A stretch of 64,000 nucleotides of DNA, from contig JABWDB010000008.1 in assembly GCA_019614645.1 (NCBI GenBank), positions 868,001 through 932,000 of the forward strand, in the 5' to 3' direction. Shown here one piece after another: positions 61,152-64,000 of the stretch. A program made the position numbers and the translations under genes. The notes under the pieces are model-generated. The model was not told the origin of the DNA. It saw only the letters and a program-made list of their open reading frames with translations, and made no database searches. Source of the stretch: Stratiolaelaps scimitus. Its lineage: Eukaryota > Arthropoda > Arachnida > Mesostigmata > Laelapidae. The first letter of the stretch is position 1, and each line of letters starts with the position of its first letter.

Positions 61152-63324
61152 GGGACGTTGCATCCTATAACATACCGCTAATTACAGATACTTGAACGGA
61201 ACCTGTTCTCTCTTGTAAATTCGCTTAACGCTCCCGTAGCGTTGCCCTCTTCCGGAGTTCACTATACGTCGACTTTACGTTGAGTGACCAACTGCAACGC
61301 TCACTTGGTGGTATTCTTCTATACGAATATTCTACATTCATTACATAGCTGCGATTGTTGGCGCCAGTCGAATTAAGGCCGCCGTCAGACGATCGTGTGT
61401 GGTTGTTTATATTTTCTTTGTATCAGCCACCTTTGTCGCTGCTACCGCCGCCGCCGTCGCCGCCGTCGTCTCGATGTACAAAAATATAATCGCGGTTCAC
61501 GACCGACCCTGAGTGTTATTCACCGATGACGCGTTCATGTTCAGGTGGTGACGGTGACGGCAGTTCATTGGTGGCGAGGCTAAAGGTGTACCTCTTCTAT
61601 TCGACGCTCCGACTGCCGTTGCTACTGCTGCTGCTTCTGCTGCCTACCTTCTACGGTGTCTGTCGTATGCGTGTCGATCTATCTGTCTCGTATATCGTCA
61701 GATGACCCACCTAAATATACATGTGTAGTGCTACGATTCTATGTAGCTAGCAGGTCGTCGACACTGAATCTGTCTCGGATGGACGGACGACACGACGCGA
61801 AAATGAAAGGTGACAACAAACAACTCTTGGCGATTACATGACGAAGAAACGATGCAGGGGGATGATATCGAGGAAGAGTGAAGAGAGATGAATGAGGAAA
61901 TGTGGAAGATTAGTGTTATTTTTATCTCAATGCTGATTATTGTTCCTATGTGCTGTGGTTCCGCACGTCGCAATATTGCTCCTGCTGCTGCTACTGCTGC
62001 TGGTGCTAACTCGTCGTCCTGAGAGAGAATCTGAGTCGGGTTTCAATCAGCAGGTCAGTTCGGCGGTCAACTCTTCGTATACTTGAAGGGCACGGTAATT
62101 GAAATCGTCTGCGAATGACGAGAACGGCTTGAGCTCGCCCGGAGATTCCTTGTTGCTAGAGCATAATTAGCTAGACTACGTGAGGAGAGTGGCGTTCTCT
62201 GACGACTGCGAATTGTCCGGGCACTTATCTTGATGTAAATATCGCATCAGCGAATCGTACTGAGCAATAACATTACAATTATGGCGTTATGTCAGCGGGG
62301 GCGCTGAAGATGGACTTGTTCCGGCTCAGAAGGCAAAATCGATCATACTGGACAGTGGCTCACGTTAGCTTAAGTTAAAAACAGTTAAAGTCTCATGACA
62401 AGAAAGTTGTAGTAACACGAAATGTCGAGTGCCGGCCATGGGAGGACAGGATACCGCCCGCCGGCTCGACATTGGACACTGAATCGGGCTGACCCATAAA
62501 CACACACGGCGTACAGCCGCCGTTTTCGCTCGGCGAATGTCGCCTAATAGAAAAGCTGACCTAGAAATCGTCTGACAGCACGACGGCTGATAATACCACC
62601 CTCGATCTCACACCGCAATCTCAGCATACACAAACATATACGTGCACACGCACAAGCACACTTACTGCGAGGGCAAGAGACATAGATTGAGTGAGAGAGA
62701 AGAATGACTCGATACGATAGAACAAGACAAGAATATTACTGTTATTATTATAGATACATCTTCATAGCTGTTTATGCAACTTCCCTTGTTGCTGCGCTGA
62801 ACTTCGTAATGACCTGATTGCTCGCTAGCTGATCGACTCACCAATCCGGCTGGCTAAATTACGATGATAACTAAATGAGTCCGCTCTGCTCCTTGCTTGA
62901 GGAGTACGGGCAAAGAGTCTGATACTAGAAATCACAGAGAGACAAATGATACCCGTCATGCATCGAGTTCGAGGGGCACGCTGCGTGCTATTCTTAAATG
63001 ATAATCGCCCTCGTTATAGGTCAACGAAATAATTCTGTAGCTGCGTTCGAGGCGACCTAGAAGATATTTTTTTTTGTATTTGTAATTCGTTCCAGTTACC
63101 TTGCTCTATTCTATTGAATCGTCCCTTTTTTAATCAGTGCTGCGACGACGGACGCCAGCTCGTTATCCCGACGATGTATCGTATCATGTGCGCGTTCATG
63201 AGTATTTCAATAATGGGTACAACCTCCACCCCCGGCCGTGCTCCATTGAGTGGTTGTGCACTCAACTTGTTTCGCGCCGTTCGAAATCCTATTGGTGCAG
63301 TTCAACTGCGCCGGGGATGTTCAA
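60621..63324. other. No gene seen
   Basis: Contains (AT)22, CCG/CTG triplet runs at 61440-61475, 61619-61645 and 61978-62010, and short frames only. It may be non-coding flank of a gene outside the window. Confidence 0.4.
61104..61147. repeat. (AT)22 microsatellite
   Basis: Pure AT dinucleotide tract. Confidence 0.95.
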
Positions 63325-63690
63325 ATGATTTCGCCCAAAATTAGTGAGCCTCCCTATATCTTGTTCGCGCTGCACACGGCCTTAGCGGGAAGTCGCACTT
63401 GTGCCGAGATAACGGGGTTAATTGCTAATCGGAAACAGGCCGATAGTCGAAGGCCATTGCGTGGCCGGCCAGACGACGCGACGAATCCCCTGTGCAAAGC
63501 AGCTGGCGCCGTTGCGGTTGTAACTTACATTGGCGACGTCGACAGACACGAGACGAATTCGTACCCAGACAGCCTGGTCTCCAGAAACAGCCTGTACCAG
63601 CCTGATACCTGGGAGTTTGCATCCAGTCGGCGACGCCAAGCACGGGACGCCCGCAGACTCAGTTCGTGGAGTTGTTTCTGTGTATTATAA
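63325..63690 (+). CDS. 121-codon open frame near window end, unrecognised
   Basis: ATG 63325 to TAA 63690. The product would be mixed hydrophilic with an Arg-rich C-terminal segment and a Cys-containing end. The frame is open upstream to 63250 without another ATG. It overlaps minus-strand frames in a GC-richer patch. No family is recognised, and it could continue a gene beyond the window or be chance. Confidence 0.2.
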   Translation: MISPKISEPPYILFALHTALAGSRTCAEITGLIANRKQADSRRPLRGRPDDATNPLCKAAGAVAVVTYIGDVDRHETNSYPDSLVSRNSLYQPDTWEFASSRRRQARDARRLSSWSCFCVL

Positions 63691-64000
63691 TAGGTGTGCG
63701 AGGCTTACTCAAGCAATCGCACTCCAACACACAATAACTGGTCCCTTATCGAATTGATTAGAACTCATTTGCGTGTACTGACAACTAGAAATCGCGCACA
63801 TCGACTATTCGATCGATATACAATATACAATAATCCGCGATCCCATCCTACCATGTCCATTTTCGAAAGAGATATTGAATAATCATCAGGCCTGTATTTT
63901 TCGACACAGATCAGTGGCGAGTCAAATTCCCATTGTTACCCCAGATTCCACCGGATAAGTATGACCTCGGCTCTGCCACAATCAGCCGGCAACTGCGCCG

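Noticed and set aside
1..64000. Bacterial-type features, CRISPR arrays, rRNA, plasmid or phage modules
   Set aside because: Nothing resembling them was found. Introns, SINEs and microsatellites show nuclear eukaryotic DNA.

Overview
This is a stretch of nuclear DNA from a eukaryote, most probably a metazoan and plausibly an arthropod. The species cannot be named from the sequence. The evidence is a gene split by four short GT-AG introns, tRNA-derived SINE-like elements with target-site duplications, a poly(A)-tailed retroposon, very many (AT)n, (CT)n and (TAA)n microsatellites, and low gene density. There is no bacterial operon structure, rRNA, CRISPR array or intact tRNA.

Two protein-coding loci stand out. 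(1) A complete minus-strand TANGO2 orthologue lies at 49232-51544. Its five coding exons join in frame to a 274-residue protein, close to the usual TANGO2 length. One oddity is that the family-naming Asn-Arg-Asp-Glu motif reads Ile-Arg-Asp-Glu. (2) A plus-strand, single-coding-exon gene at 57952-58260 encodes a 102-residue secreted protein. It has a clear signal peptide and a Ser/Asp/Glu-rich mature region with six S-x-E sites. I do not recognise its family.

The rest is mostly intergenic or possibly intronic. It holds: a SINE-like family with six copies (10.2, 14.9, 23.7, 28.6, 39.3 and 54.7 kb), one bracketed by a perfect 15-bp target-site duplication; a poly(A)-tailed retroposon at 20.73-20.91 kb with a perfect 13-bp duplication and a decayed relative at 47.6 kb; degenerate tRNA-like heads; a possible fossil of a Ty3/gypsy-type protease near 60.5 kb; an exact 126-bp tandem duplication at 21.2 kb; and a perfect 54-bp palindrome at 29.6 kb.

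Several GC-richer islands (8.4, 17.4-18.7, 20.0, 25.3-26.2, 28.0, 35.5-37.1, 37.6-38.0, 44.7-45.8 and 63.3 kb) carry open frames, and some have good splice signals. They may be promoters, first exons or decayed coding DNA, and are given with low confidence. The two confident genes show no functional link to each other.
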